The notes: generated by a model not told the origin, from the sequence alone. A DNA stretch of 51,565 nucleotides from an uncultured Bacteroidota bacterium (GCA_903840505.1 CAIMGI010000082.1:1-51565); one strand, 5' to 3'; counted from the first letter of the stretch, positions 26,811-36,270 are shown. A program made the numbers and translations.

Positions 26811-27704
26811 ATGAAAAATATTGCAGTTATAGGATCAGGAACAATGGGTAATGGAATTGCTCATACATTTGCACAATGCGGTTATCAGGTAGCATTGATA
26901 GATATTTCACAACCTGCTTTGGATAAGGCATTGGCTACCATTTCAAAAAATTTAGATAGAATAATAGCAAAAGGAGCAATCACAGAATCGGATAAAACAG
27001 CAACCTTGTCAAACATAAAAACATTTACTTCTGTAGCAGATGGTGTTAAAAGTGCCGATTTAGTGGTTGAAGCAGCAACTGAAAATGTAGAAATAAAACT
27101 TAATATTTTCAGGGAATTGGATAAACTCTGTGGTGAAAATGCAATTTTGGCAAGCAACACATCTTCCATATCAATTACAAAAATTGGTGCAGTTACTAAA
27201 CGGCCCGACAAGGTAATTGGAATGCATTTTATGAATCCCGTTCCGGTAATGAAATTGGTGGAGGTTATTCGTGGATATTCAACCAGTGATTCTGTTACCA
27301 ATACCATTATGGATTTGTCGAAAAAATTAAACAAAGTACCTGTTGAAGTAAATGATTATCCCGGATTTGTGGCTAATAAAATACTAATGCCAATGATTAA
27401 TGAGGCCATCATTACTTTATACGAAGGCGTAGCGGGTGTTGAAGAAATTGATACCGTGATGAAGCTGGGTATGGCGCATCCAATGGGTCCCTTACAATTA
27501 GCCGATTTTATTGGTTTAGATGTATGTCTTTCTATTTTGAAAGTGTTACAAGATGGTTTTGGTAATCCGAAATATGCTCCTTGTCCTTTGTTGGTGAATA
27601 TGGTTATGGCTGGGAATTTAGGTGCTAAATCAGGACAGGGTTTTTATACCCATACAGCTGGCAGTAAAGATTTGGTAGTAGCCCCAAGTTTCCGAAAAGG
27701 CTAA
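26811..27704 (+). CDS. 3-hydroxybutyryl-CoA dehydrogenase
   Basis: A 297-residue NAD-dependent enzyme that oxidises 3-hydroxyacyl-CoA or reduces acetoacetyl-CoA. GSGTMGNGIAHTFA (8-21) binds NAD, the VEAATEN motif is near residue 87, SNTSSISIT lies near 115-123, and His139 in GMHFMNPVPVMKLVE is the catalytic base, with the glutamate of the dyad at the VEVI segment. The C-terminal dimerisation domain has NDYPGFVANK and GMAHPMGPLQLADFIGLD. The 14-base gap to the glycosylphosphotransferase stop suggests read-through, but the function is unrelated to polysaccharide synthesis. Confidence 0.92.
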   Translation: MKNIAVIGSGTMGNGIAHTFAQCGYQVALIDISQPALDKALATISKNLDRIIAKGAITESDKTATLSNIKTFTSVADGVKSADLVVEAATENVEIKLNIFRELDKLCGENAILASNTSSISITKIGAVTKRPDKVIGMHFMNPVPVMKLVEVIRGYSTSDSVTNTIMDLSKKLNKVPVEVNDYPGFVANKILMPMINEAIITLYEGVAGVEEIDTVMKLGMAHPMGPLQLADFIGLDVCLSILKVLQDGFGNPKYAPCPLLVNMVMAGNLGAKSGQGFYTHTAGSKDLVVAPSFRKG

Positions 27705-27719
27705 GTTCCGATAGTGGTA

Positions 27720-28856
27720 TTATTTATATAGGTCCTCTAAAAGGTTCTCTATTCCTTCCACCATCGTGCTCCATTCAAATCGTTTTTTCTCCGTTTTTAC
27801 ATTTGCAGAAAATTCATTTTCTCTGTTGTTTGAATAAAAATCAATCAATGAGTTAGCAATTTCTGTTGGATTAATTTCAGTAACATACCCAACTTTATTG
27901 TGTGAAACAATTTCTGCCAAACCACCTGTGTTTGTTACCAACATTGGTCTTTCAAAATGATAAGCAATTTGGGTAATACCGCTTTGTGTTGCCGTTTTGT
28001 ATGGTTGAACCACCATATCAGCTGCACAAAAATAGTCTTTTACTTTATTGGAATCGATATAATGTGTGTGTAGAATGACGGAGCTTTGTAAGCTGTTTTC
28101 TTTAATTATTTTTTCGTACTCGTCCGCTTTTTCGTAAAACTCACCCGCTACAATAAGTTTTATTCCCAATGCTTTTATTCGGTTATCAGCCATTGCTTTT
28201 AATAGTAAGTCGAGACCTTTATAATTGCGAATAAAACCGAAAAACAGAATGTGTTTATCGTTTGTGTTGAGGTTTAAATTTTGTAGTGCTTGTTGCTTGT
28301 TTACCTTTTCTCCAAAAATATCATAAATAGGATGAGGAATAAGTCGGGTATTTGTATTTTCAGTAAATGTTTTTAAATCGTGTAATACTGATTTTGACAT
28401 AGCTATAAAGCCATCGCAGCCTTTCACAAAATAGCGTGTGAATAATCTATCACCTATTCTTTTTTCGTGCGGAATAACATTATCGGTTATGGCAATAACC
28501 TTAATATTGGTGTTCCATTTAATGATACGTGCAATTGTTCCTAAGCAAGGACCCATAAAGGGTAACCAATAGCGAATAATAACATAATCGGGATTTTGTT
28601 TTTTTATGTGACGCGCTACTTTTATCCAATTAAACGGATTAATGGAGTTTATCAGCGTTTCTATTTTTAAACCTTCAGGAGCATTTCCTGTATCAAATTG
28701 TGTTTTTCCCGGAAATAAAAATGAGGGATATTGTAATGAAAAGGATACAATGCTCGATTCGATTTGTTTTTTGTTATAGGCTTTACACAATGCTTCGTTA
28801 AAGTTTGCAATGCCTCCACGCAAAGGGAAAGCCGGACCAATTATAATGTTTTTCAA
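27720..28856 (-). CDS. GT4-like glycosyltransferase
   Basis: A 378-residue GT-B glycosyltransferase. The start is TTG at 28856: no in-frame ATG lies upstream, and the sequence IIIGPAFPLRGGIANFNEAL is the expected N-terminus. FGFIRNYKGLDLLLKA (about residue 205) opens the C-terminal domain, and VQPYKTATQSGITQIAYHF plus MLVTNTGGLAEIV form the donor-binding region with the usual acidic residues. Probable role in surface polysaccharide assembly with the nearby glycosylphosphotransferase. It converges on the dehydrogenase gene with 15 bases between the stops. Confidence 0.88.
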   Translation of the reverse strand: MKNIIIGPAFPLRGGIANFNEALCKAYNKKQIESSIVSFSLQYPSFLFPGKTQFDTGNAPEGLKIETLINSINPFNWIKVARHIKKQNPDYVIIRYWLPFMGPCLGTIARIIKWNTNIKVIAITDNVIPHEKRIGDRLFTRYFVKGCDGFIAMSKSVLHDLKTFTENTNTRLIPHPIYDIFGEKVNKQQALQNLNLNTNDKHILFFGFIRNYKGLDLLLKAMADNRIKALGIKLIVAGEFYEKADEYEKIIKENSLQSSVILHTHYIDSNKVKDYFCAADMVVQPYKTATQSGITQIAYHFERPMLVTNTGGLAEIVSHNKVGYVTEINPTEIANSLIDFYSNNRENEFSANVKTEKKRFEWSTMVEGIENLLEDLYK

Positions 28857-28915
28857 TGTGTAGTATTTAAGCCGCTGAAAGATTAAACGAAATAATCATC
28901 CTAAAAGTACGCAAA

Positions 28916-28996
28916 ATGTTAAAAGCAAATGTAATTGTATTTGTCGTCTTTTTATTACTATTCATATTCTATTTATTTGTAATTGCCTATCAATAA
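28916..28996 (+). CDS. Possible 26-residue membrane peptide
   Basis: A short frame starting at ATG encodes a peptide with an N-terminal Lys followed by about 20 hydrophobic residues (VIVFVVFLLLFIFYLFVIA), like a single-span small protein. No ribosome binding site is obvious, and the frame overlaps the promoter-like elements of the next gene. AT-rich intergenic DNA readily gives such frames by chance, so this is speculative. Confidence 0.2.
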   Translation: MLKANVIVFVVFLLLFIFYLFVIAYQ

Positions 28997-29007
28997 AACT
29001 ACTTTTG
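28976..29007 (+). promoter_or_regulatory. Bacteroidota-type promoter of the TPR/PorE-like gene pair
   Basis: TTTG at 28976-28979, a 20-base spacer, then TACTTTTG at 29000-29007 (TAnnTTTG). The expected start gives a leader of about 40 bases to the ATG at 29057. Confidence 0.7.
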
Positions 29008-29056
29008 ATGGAAATTATTTTTGTAAAAATCAGTAAAATATTTTTAACAAAGCCCT

Positions 29057-30109
29057 ATGAAGAAAACAATTTTAATATTTGCTTCGTTATTGATTGGTGT
29101 ATGTAATTCATATGCCCAAACGGATACTGTAAAAGCAATACAGTTTTTGCCGGACAATGAAGCTGAAAAATTTTATAACAGCGGCATCGCTAACTATAAT
29201 AAAAAGGATTATCAGGCTGCAGTTGCCGATTATGATAAAGCAATTGGCTTAAAAGACAATTTTGATAAAGCCTATTACAATCGTGGTGCAGCGAAATTTG
29301 AGTTAAAAGATTATAAAGGGGCAGTTGCAGATTATAATAAGTCGATACAATTACAACCAAATAATGATAAAGCTTATTTCTCAAGGGCTCAAGCAAAAAA
29401 TGCGATAGGTGATAAAGAAGGCGCAATTGCCGATTATACCCTGGCAATTGAAAAAAATCTAAACTATTCTCAAGCATATTATTACAGAGCTTCCGTAAAG
29501 TTTGAAAACAAAGATTACAAAGCTGCTATTGAAGATTATAACAAGGCAATTATTATTAAACCCGATTACGCTTATGCCTTGAATGATAGAGGTAGTGCTA
29601 AACGCCAATTAGAAGATTATGATGGAGCAATATCCGATTATCAAAAGGCAGTAATTGCAAATCCCGAAATGGCTTTTGCTTATAACAATTTAGGAAGTGT
29701 TAAAAGAAGAAAAGGGGATTATAAAGCCGCAATAGAAGATTATGGTAAGGCTATTAAAATTAGATACGACTACCACATTGCATATAACAATCGCGGTGCC
29801 GCTCGTTACGAAAGTGGTGATTATAAAGGTGCTATTGAAGATTTTGATATGGCGATTAAATTACAACCAACATATTCATATGCATATAACAATAGAGCTT
29901 CAGCAAAATATAAAATGAAAAATTATAATGGTGCCATTGACGATTGCAGCGAAGCAATAAAATTAGATGGCAATTATGGCTTTGCATATTTGAACAGAGG
30001 GAATGCAAAAGAAATGTTGCGTGATGAAAATGGCTCCTGTTCAGATTGGAAAAAGGCCGCTGAACTTGGTGTTGCTGCAGGAAAAGGGTATGCAAGTGAA
30101 TGTAAATAA
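29057..30109 (+). CDS. Exported tetratricopeptide-repeat protein
   Basis: A 350-residue protein with a signal peptide (cleavage near SYAQ) and about eight TPR units of 34 residues from residue 33 to 345. Each unit carries the A.aDY.kAI pattern (KDYKGAVADYNKSIQL, KDYKAAIEDYNKAI and similar), so it is a solenoid scaffold in the periplasm. The next gene, 21 bases on, is a PorE-like outer-membrane-associated protein, and the two probably work together at the envelope. The internal repeats are close to identical in places, which could allow recombination. Confidence 0.88.
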   Translation: MKKTILIFASLLIGVCNSYAQTDTVKAIQFLPDNEAEKFYNSGIANYNKKDYQAAVADYDKAIGLKDNFDKAYYNRGAAKFELKDYKGAVADYNKSIQLQPNNDKAYFSRAQAKNAIGDKEGAIADYTLAIEKNLNYSQAYYYRASVKFENKDYKAAIEDYNKAIIIKPDYAYALNDRGSAKRQLEDYDGAISDYQKAVIANPEMAFAYNNLGSVKRRKGDYKAAIEDYGKAIKIRYDYHIAYNNRGAARYESGDYKGAIEDFDMAIKLQPTYSYAYNNRASAKYKMKNYNGAIDDCSEAIKLDGNYGFAYLNRGNAKEMLRDENGSCSDWKKAAELGVAAGKGYASECK

Positions 30110-30130
30110 TTATAAGGATATACATTAGAT

Positions 30131-32185
30131 ATGAAAAAATTAATCGTACTATTTTTTGTTTCAATAGCTTGTTTGCAGTCAATGGCACAAAGCAATGTGG
30201 AGTTTACAAAAGATAATTTTAAGGACAAGAAAGATGCTCTTAAGGATGCGCTAGAAGAAATAAAATTGGGTGATGAGTTATATGAAATGGGACCTTTTTT
30301 ATATAGGTCGGCATTACCGCATTACTTAAAGGCAAACGACTTTAACCCCAATAATGCTTTGTTAAACTACAAAATTGGTACTTGTTATGTGTTTGTAAAA
30401 ACAGTAATCAAATCTAAAGCTGTTCCTTACATTGAAAAAGCATATAAATTAAATCCGACTGTTTCGCCCGATATTCATTATTTGTTAGGAAGAGGGTATC
30501 ACTTAACTATGCAATGGGATAAGGCAAAACAAGAGTATACTATGTATCGCCAAACATTGTCTTCGAAGGATATAGATAAAATGAAGGATGTAGACAAAAA
30601 GTTAAATGAATGCGGTTATGGAATTAATTATATGAAAAATCCAATCAGGGTTTTTATTGACAATGTGGGTACAACAATTAATTCGCGCTTTTCTGATTAT
30701 ACTCCGGTAATTTCTGCCGATGAAGATGTAATGATGTTTACTTCTCGTAGAGATAATTCAACTGGAGCGAAGTTAGATCAAGAAGGGGAGTATTTTGAAG
30801 ATATTTATATTTCTTACAAATTTAATAAGGAGTGGACGCAAGCAAAAAATATTGGTGCTCCAATCAATACCAATGGTCACGATGCCATTATCGGTTTGTC
30901 ACCAAGTGGACAAAAACTGTTTATGTACATCGATGATAAAGGTGATGGCAATATTTACGAATGTGATTTATTGGGCGATAAATGGTCGAAACCTGAGAAG
31001 ATGCCGAAACCAATTAACTCTTCTTCGCACGAGTCTGCGGCAACAATTTCATTTGACGGAAAAACTATTTATTGGGTGAGTGATAGAGAAGGTGGCCTAG
31101 GAGGAAAAGATATTTACACTTGTACCAAAAATGAAAAGGGCAAATGGGGTGAAGCTGTAAATATGGGTGCAGGAATTAATACTCCTTACAATGAGGAAGG
31201 TGTGTTTATGTTGCCCGATGGTAAAACACTTTATTTTAGTTCCGAAGGTCATACCTCTATGGGAGCATTGGATATTTTTAGTTCTGTATATGAAAATGGA
31301 AAATGGTCGACACCGCAGAATATAGGATACCCTGTAAATACGCCAGATAATGATATGTTCTTTGTAATGTCGGCAAGTGGTAAACACGGTTATTATTCTT
31401 CCATTCGTGAAGATGGGCAAGGGGAGGTTGATTTATACCAGATATCATTCTTAGGAGTAGAAAAACAAATGGTATTGAATACGGAAGATAATTTATTGGC
31501 AAATCAAACCGCTCCTGTTTCTGAAACAAACATTGCTGCACAGGTGGAAGTAAAGACCTCACAACTTACCTTATTAAAAGGTATTATAACGGATGCCCTT
31601 ACAAAAAATCCCTTGGAAGCTTTGATAGAAATAGTGGATAACGAAAAAAATGTGGTAATAGCCAGTTTCTCTTCTAACAGCAAAACGGGTAAATATTTGG
31701 TTACACTTCCATCAGGTAAAAACTATGGTATTGCTGTAAAAAAAGAAGGTTACTTATTCCATTCCGAGAATTTTGATATTCCTTTAGGATCAGGTTACCA
31801 GGAAATCACCAAGGATGTTGAATTGAAAAACATTGCAGTAGGTAGCAAAATTGTATTGAAAAATATTTTCTTTGATTTTGATAAAGCTACTCTTAGAAAA
31901 GAATCTTTTAACGAGTTGGAAAATTTAACAAAATTATTAAACGATGTTCCTTCTCTTAAAATAGAAATATCCGGACATACGGATGGAAAAGGTTCGGCAG
32001 CATACAACCTTACTTTGTCTGATAACAGAGCAAAAGCGGTAGTTGATTATTTGGTGGGTAAAGGAATTGCCAAAGACAGGTTGGTTGCAAAAGGTTATGG
32101 TTTAACCCGACCTATTGCCACAAATGATACCGAAGAGGGGCGTCAATTAAACCGAAGGACGGAGTTCGAAATTCTAAGCAAGTAG
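30131..32185 (+). CDS. PorE-like envelope protein: TPR, PD40 propeller, CRD, OmpA
   Basis: A 684-residue exported protein (signal ends near SMAQ). Order: TPR region (about 35-160), a propeller of PD40/WD40-like repeats (about 165-430, with VISADEDVMMFTSRRD, GLSPSGQKLFMYID, ISFDGKTIYWVSDR, LPDGKTLYFSSEG), a carboxypeptidase-regulatory-like beta domain (about 475-560), and a C-terminal OmpA domain (about 570-684) with FFDFDKATLRKES, ISGHTDGKGSAAYN and LSDNRAKAVVDYLV for peptidoglycan binding. This order is that of PorE, a type IX secretion component that anchors the system to peptidoglycan. PorE-like paralogues are common, so role in secretion is inference. Confidence 0.87.
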   Translation: MKKLIVLFFVSIACLQSMAQSNVEFTKDNFKDKKDALKDALEEIKLGDELYEMGPFLYRSALPHYLKANDFNPNNALLNYKIGTCYVFVKTVIKSKAVPYIEKAYKLNPTVSPDIHYLLGRGYHLTMQWDKAKQEYTMYRQTLSSKDIDKMKDVDKKLNECGYGINYMKNPIRVFIDNVGTTINSRFSDYTPVISADEDVMMFTSRRDNSTGAKLDQEGEYFEDIYISYKFNKEWTQAKNIGAPINTNGHDAIIGLSPSGQKLFMYIDDKGDGNIYECDLLGDKWSKPEKMPKPINSSSHESAATISFDGKTIYWVSDREGGLGGKDIYTCTKNEKGKWGEAVNMGAGINTPYNEEGVFMLPDGKTLYFSSEGHTSMGALDIFSSVYENGKWSTPQNIGYPVNTPDNDMFFVMSASGKHGYYSSIREDGQGEVDLYQISFLGVEKQMVLNTEDNLLANQTAPVSETNIAAQVEVKTSQLTLLKGIITDALTKNPLEALIEIVDNEKNVVIASFSSNSKTGKYLVTLPSGKNYGIAVKKEGYLFHSENFDIPLGSGYQEITKDVELKNIAVGSKIVLKNIFFDFDKATLRKESFNELENLTKLLNDVPSLKIEISGHTDGKGSAAYNLTLSDNRAKAVVDYLVGKGIAKDRLVAKGYGLTRPIATNDTEEGRQLNRRTEFEILSK

Positions 32186-32202
32186 AAATTAATAACACAA
32201 TT

Positions 32203-32236
32203 AAAAAGCAGGAAGGTATTTATCCTCCTGCTTTTT
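32203..32236. terminator. Bidirectional rho-independent terminator
   Basis: An 11-bp stem (AAAAAGCAGGA / TCCTGCTTTTT) with a 12-base loop between the convergent PorE-like and SUI1-type genes. It overlaps the last codons of the minus-strand gene. Confidence 0.85.
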
Positions 32237-32555
32237 TTGCTTTATAATTCGCTTCAGTTAATAGCTTCAATATTTTATCGCGGTGCTCACCTTGTATCAA
32301 CACTTCACCTTCTTTTACACTTCCCCCTACACCACACTTTTGTTTTAGTAGCTTTCCCAAGCTTTCCAAATCATCCTCCGCGCCTACAAAATCAGATATA
32401 CGGGTTACAACTTTTCCTCCACCTTTTCGATCAAGGTATATTTTCAGTTCTTGTTGTTGTGGGGGTAAGGTAGCTTTTTCGTTTGTTGAAGATTGGTAAT
32501 TGAAATCTTTGTTAGTAGAGTATACAATACCGCTAGCCTTGTTTTTTTTATTCAT
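32220..32555 (-). CDS. SUI1/eIF1-type translation factor (YciH-like)
   Basis: A 111-residue protein with a variable N-terminal tail (residues 1-35) and a SUI1 domain. Conserved elements: [16 protein letters not shown], a short loop, [24 protein letters not shown] and the terminal helix. Bacterial YciH is thought to bind the 30S subunit and influence initiation fidelity; the role in Bacteroidota is little studied. It is divergent from pheT with 153 bases between the start codons, which hold TAnnTTTG elements for both. Confidence 0.88.
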   Translation of the reverse strand: MNKKNKASGIVYSTNKDFNYQSSTNEKATLPPQQQELKIYLDRKGGGKVVTRISDFVGAEDDLESLGKLLKQKCGVGGSVKEGEVLIQGEHRDKILKLLTEANYKAKKAGG

Positions 32556-32572
32556 TTGGGTGAATTTGTGCG

Positions 32573-32580
32573 CAAAGTTA
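32573..32580 (-). promoter_or_regulatory. -7 box of the SUI1-type gene
   Basis: TAACTTTG on the minus strand matches TAnnTTTG and lies 18 bases upstream of the ATG at 32555. No well-spaced -33 element is evident. Confidence 0.45.
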
Positions 32581-32654
32581 TAATTTTATTCATCTTTTTT
32601 TGTACATCAATCCACTGTTGAAATTACAGAAAATAGCCCTTTTAATTTTCCCTC

Positions 32655-32682
32655 TTTGTTTGGTTTTATTTAATTAATTTTG
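32655..32682 (+). promoter_or_regulatory. Probable promoter of pheT
   Basis: TAATTTTG (32675-32682) matches TAnnTTTG, and TTTG elements at 32655 and 32659 lie upstream with a spacing (12-16 bases) shorter than ideal. The start would be about 20 bases before the pheT ATG. Confidence 0.4.
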
Positions 32683-32708
32683 TTCTTTATTTAAATGGGT
32701 AGGCTGTT

Positions 32709-35138
32709 ATGAAAATATCATACAATTGGTTAAAACAATATGTGAATACAAATGCTGAACCGGCTGAAATTGCCGATTTGTTAACCTTTTGTGGATTGGA
32801 AGTGGAAAGTATTGAAAAGTACGAATCAATAAAAGGGGGATTAGCGGGTATGGTGGTTGGTGAAGTATTGACCAAGGAAAAGCACCCCGATGCAGATCGA
32901 CTAAGCATAACAACAGTGAACATAGGTGCAGAAAATACTCTAAATATTGTTTGTGGAGCATCAAACGTTGCAGTGGGACAAAAAGTAGTTATAGCAACTA
33001 TTGGAGCAATGTTGTATCCTACTAATGGAGAACCTTTTGAAATAAAAAAATCGAAAATAAGGGGAGCTTTATCAGAGGGAATGATTTGCGCTGAAGATGA
33101 AATTGGTTTGGGAATTTCACACGAAGGGATTATGGTGTTGGATAGCGAAGCTCAAGTAGGAATGCCTGCCAATAGCTATTTTAATATTTCGCAGGATGCT
33201 GTTTTTGAAATTGGTTTAACTCCCAATCGTGCCGATGCAACATCGCACATTGGTGTTGCTCGCGATTTGGTTGCTGTGCTAAATCATAAGGGTAGTACCA
33301 GCGAACACCGTTTGGCAATGCCCGATGTGAATACTTTTGCTGAAGACAATACAAGCGATACACTACAAGTTATTATTGAAGATGCTGCTGCTTGTCCTCG
33401 TTATTCAGGATTAAGTATAAGTGGTGTAGAGGTAAAGGAATCCCCGGAATGGTTAAAAAATGCGCTGAAAACAATTGGAATAAAACCCATCAACAATATT
33501 GTAGATGTTACCAATTATGTGCTGCACGAAACAGGTCAACCCTTGCACGCATTTGACAGAGATAAAATAAAAAGCAACATTGTTAGGGTTAAAAAAATTG
33601 ATGCGCCATTAGAATTTAAAACGCTCGATGGTATTGAACGTACTATAGGAACAAACGATTTAATGATTTGCAACGACAACGAAGCAATGTGTATTGCCGG
33701 AGTATTTGGCGGATTGAACTCGGGAATAAATCCGAAAACAAAAAACATCTTTTTAGAAAGCGCTTATTTTAATTCGGTTAGTGTTCGAAAAACATCAAAA
33801 AGCCATAACTTAAAAACCGATGCTTCTTTTCGTTTTGAAAGAGGAGCAGACCCCAACATAAATGTTTATGCACTAAAACGAGCAGCTTTGCTTATAAAGG
33901 AAATTGCCGGTGGCGAAATTTCATCTGCAATTATTGACATTTACCCTTCTCCTGTTTCTCCTGTTGAAATACCTTTTTCATATGATGATTGTGAACGAAT
34001 AATCGGAAAGAAAATACCACACGAGCAAGTAAAAAATATTCTTCGATCGTTGGATATTGAAATTGTTTCGGAAGGAAACGATGCAATGCTTCTTGCTATA
34101 CCAACCAACAAAGTAGATGTAAAAAGAGAGATTGACGTGATTGAAGAAGTGTTGAGAATATATGGTTACAATGATGTTGATATTCCCGAAACAGTAAGGT
34201 CTTCATTATCCTATGAACAAAAACCAAGCAGTACAAAATACCAGCAAGCAGTATCCAATTTTTTAAGTGCAAATGGATTTTGTGAAATAATGTGTAATTC
34301 ATTAACGGCTTCGAAGTATGGTGATAAAGAAACAAGCGTTTCTATTTTAAACCCCTTGAGTTCGGAATTGGATGTGATGAGACAAACAATGTTGTATAGC
34401 GGCTTAGAAAGTGTTTTGTACAACATTAACAGAAAAAAATCGGATCTTAAATTTTACGAATTTGGTAAAACGTATCATTATAACAAGGGTGCCGATGGAT
34501 TAAAAAAGTATACCGAAATAAATCATTTGTCTGTTTTTATTGCGGGAAATAAAAGAGATGAAAGTTGGGATACCAAAGTGGAGAAAACCGATTTTTACTT
34601 TATAAAAGGATTTGTAAATGCCATATTGGGAAAAGTGGGAATAGCTAATTTTAAAACTACCAATATTTCAAATCAATATATTGCGGAAGGTTTAAGTTAT
34701 GAAGTGAAAAAGCAAGTAATTGTTGAGCTAGGTCTGGTTTCGAACAGTGCATTAAAATTGGCTGATATTAGTATTCCAGTATACTTTGCTACATTTAATT
34801 GGGATGCAATAATGGAATTATTGAAAAATGTTTCGAGTAGTTACAAGGAGCTTACAAAGTTCCCTGAAGTTCGAAGAGACTTAGCATTATTGCTTGACCA
34901 AACCGTTCTTTTTGATGAGGTAAAAGCAGTGGCTTTTGCAACGGAAAAAAGTTTATTAAAGCAGGTAAATTTATTTGATGTTTATGAAGGAGAAAAGCTG
35001 GAACCGGGTAAAAAATCGTATGCTGTGAGTTTTATTCTGCAAGATGATCAAGCAACACTTACCGATAAGCAAATTGAAAAAACAATGGATAAGTTGATGA
35101 ACGCTTACCGAGAAAAATTGAGTGCCGTTATACGTTAA
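32709..35138 (+). CDS. pheT: Phenylalanyl-tRNA synthetase beta subunit
   Basis: An 809-residue subunit of the alpha2-beta2 enzyme that charges tRNA-Phe. Domains: OB-fold tRNA-binding EMAP region (about 40-150, HPDADRLSITTVN), the B3/B4 editing region (about 215-390, CPRYSG, PINNIVDVTNYVLHETGQPLH split by INP), B5 (about 400-475), a catalytic-like core (about 480-690) and the FDX-ACB anticodon-binding domain (about 715-808, KFPEVRRDLALLL). Full length for the family. pheS is not adjacent. pseI follows after 11 bases, probably on the same transcript. Confidence 0.96.
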   Translation: MKISYNWLKQYVNTNAEPAEIADLLTFCGLEVESIEKYESIKGGLAGMVVGEVLTKEKHPDADRLSITTVNIGAENTLNIVCGASNVAVGQKVVIATIGAMLYPTNGEPFEIKKSKIRGALSEGMICAEDEIGLGISHEGIMVLDSEAQVGMPANSYFNISQDAVFEIGLTPNRADATSHIGVARDLVAVLNHKGSTSEHRLAMPDVNTFAEDNTSDTLQVIIEDAAACPRYSGLSISGVEVKESPEWLKNALKTIGIKPINNIVDVTNYVLHETGQPLHAFDRDKIKSNIVRVKKIDAPLEFKTLDGIERTIGTNDLMICNDNEAMCIAGVFGGLNSGINPKTKNIFLESAYFNSVSVRKTSKSHNLKTDASFRFERGADPNINVYALKRAALLIKEIAGGEISSAIIDIYPSPVSPVEIPFSYDDCERIIGKKIPHEQVKNILRSLDIEIVSEGNDAMLLAIPTNKVDVKREIDVIEEVLRIYGYNDVDIPETVRSSLSYEQKPSSTKYQQAVSNFLSANGFCEIMCNSLTASKYGDKETSVSILNPLSSELDVMRQTMLYSGLESVLYNINRKKSDLKFYEFGKTYHYNKGADGLKKYTEINHLSVFIAGNKRDESWDTKVEKTDFYFIKGFVNAILGKVGIANFKTTNISNQYIAEGLSYEVKKQVIVELGLVSNSALKLADISIPVYFATFNWDAIMELLKNVSSSYKELTKFPEVRRDLALLLDQTVLFDEVKAVAFATEKSLLKQVNLFDVYEGEKLEPGKKSYAVSFILQDDQATLTDKQIEKTMDKLMNAYREKLSAVIR

Positions 35139-35149
35139 CACAAAACAGT

Positions 35150-36199
35150 ATGAAAACAAGCGTAAAAATTGGAAATGTATCGATAGGTGATAATCACCCT
35201 CCGTTTATCATTGCCGAAATGAGTGGTAACCATAATCAGTCGCTTGATAGGGCATTGGCCTTGGTAGATGCCGCTGCCGCTGCCGGTGCACACGCACTAA
35301 AATTGCAAACCTATACTGCCGATACCATTACAATGAAAGGCGCTCATACCATTGAGGATAAAAACTCTTTATGGAATGGACAGGAATTACACAATTTATA
35401 CAAACAAGCATATACTCCTTGGGAATGGCACAAAGCTATTTTTGATAGAGCAATTGAAAAGGGAATGCTTGCATTCAGTTCTCCTTTTGATGAATCATCG
35501 GTCGATTTTTTGGAATCACTGAATGTTCCTGCATATAAAATAGCATCGTTTGAAAATACACACCATCCATTATTACGAAAGGTTGCCGCTACAGGTAAAC
35601 CTGTAATTATGTCTACCGGTGTATCAACTATTGCTGATATTGATGAAAGTGTAAGGGTGTTGCGAGCTGCCGGTTGTACACAACTCATATTATTAAAATG
35701 TACAAGTACCTATCCTGCTACACCTGAGAATACAAATTTACTTACCATTCCGCATCTATCACAATTACACAATTGTGTGGTTGGTTTGTCCGACCATACA
35801 ATGGGAGTAGGAGCATCTGTTGCGGCAGTAGCATTGGGTGCTAGGGTTATAGAAAAGCATTTTACTTTACGCAGAGCAGACGGTGGAGTTGATTCGGCAT
35901 TTTCGTTGGAGCCTGAAGAATTAAAGAGCTTAGTTGTTGAGTCGGAAAGAGCATTTTTAGCAATTGGAACAGTGCAGTATGGTATACAAAAGGCGGAAGA
36001 GAAAAGTGTATTGTACAAACGTTCTATTTATGTAAATGCAGATATGAAAGCAGGTGATGTAATTACTGAAAATAATATCCGAATAATTCGCCCCGCTCTG
36101 GGCTTAGAACCTAAATTTTATGATATGGTTATAGGAAGAAAGGTAAAAGGCGATTTGAAACAAGGAGCACCATTGCGTTGGGAAGACTTGATTTCTTAA
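35150..36199 (+). CDS. pseI: Pseudaminic acid synthase
   Basis: A 349-residue NeuB-family enzyme that condenses phosphoenolpyruvate with a 6-carbon deoxysugar to make a nonulosonic acid. The PseI rather than NeuB type is indicated by HPPFIIAEMSGNHNQSL, KLQTYTADTITM and YTPWEWHKAIFDRA; KCTSTYPATPE, LSDHTMGVG and EKHFTLRRADGGVDSAFS complete the TIM barrel. A SAF (antifreeze-like) domain covers about 290-349. Pseudaminic acid decorates surface glycans or proteins. Other Pse pathway genes are absent here, so the gene is isolated within the pheT transcript. Confidence 0.9.
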   Translation: MKTSVKIGNVSIGDNHPPFIIAEMSGNHNQSLDRALALVDAAAAAGAHALKLQTYTADTITMKGAHTIEDKNSLWNGQELHNLYKQAYTPWEWHKAIFDRAIEKGMLAFSSPFDESSVDFLESLNVPAYKIASFENTHHPLLRKVAATGKPVIMSTGVSTIADIDESVRVLRAAGCTQLILLKCTSTYPATPENTNLLTIPHLSQLHNCVVGLSDHTMGVGASVAAVALGARVIEKHFTLRRADGGVDSAFSLEPEELKSLVVESERAFLAIGTVQYGIQKAEEKSVLYKRSIYVNADMKAGDVITENNIRIIRPALGLEPKFYDMVIGRKVKGDLKQGAPLRWEDLIS

Positions 36200-36219
36200 A
36201 GCAAAATCTATTTATACAA

Positions 36220-36252
36220 AAAAAGCCTCTAAAGATTTTTTAGAGGCTTTTT
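36220..36252. terminator. Bidirectional rho-independent terminator
   Basis: A 14-bp stem (AAAAAGCCTCTAAA / TTTAGAGGCTTTTT) with a 5-base loop, between convergent pseI and the TPR gene. Confidence 0.9.
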
Positions 36253-36270
36253 ATTTTCAGAACAATATCT

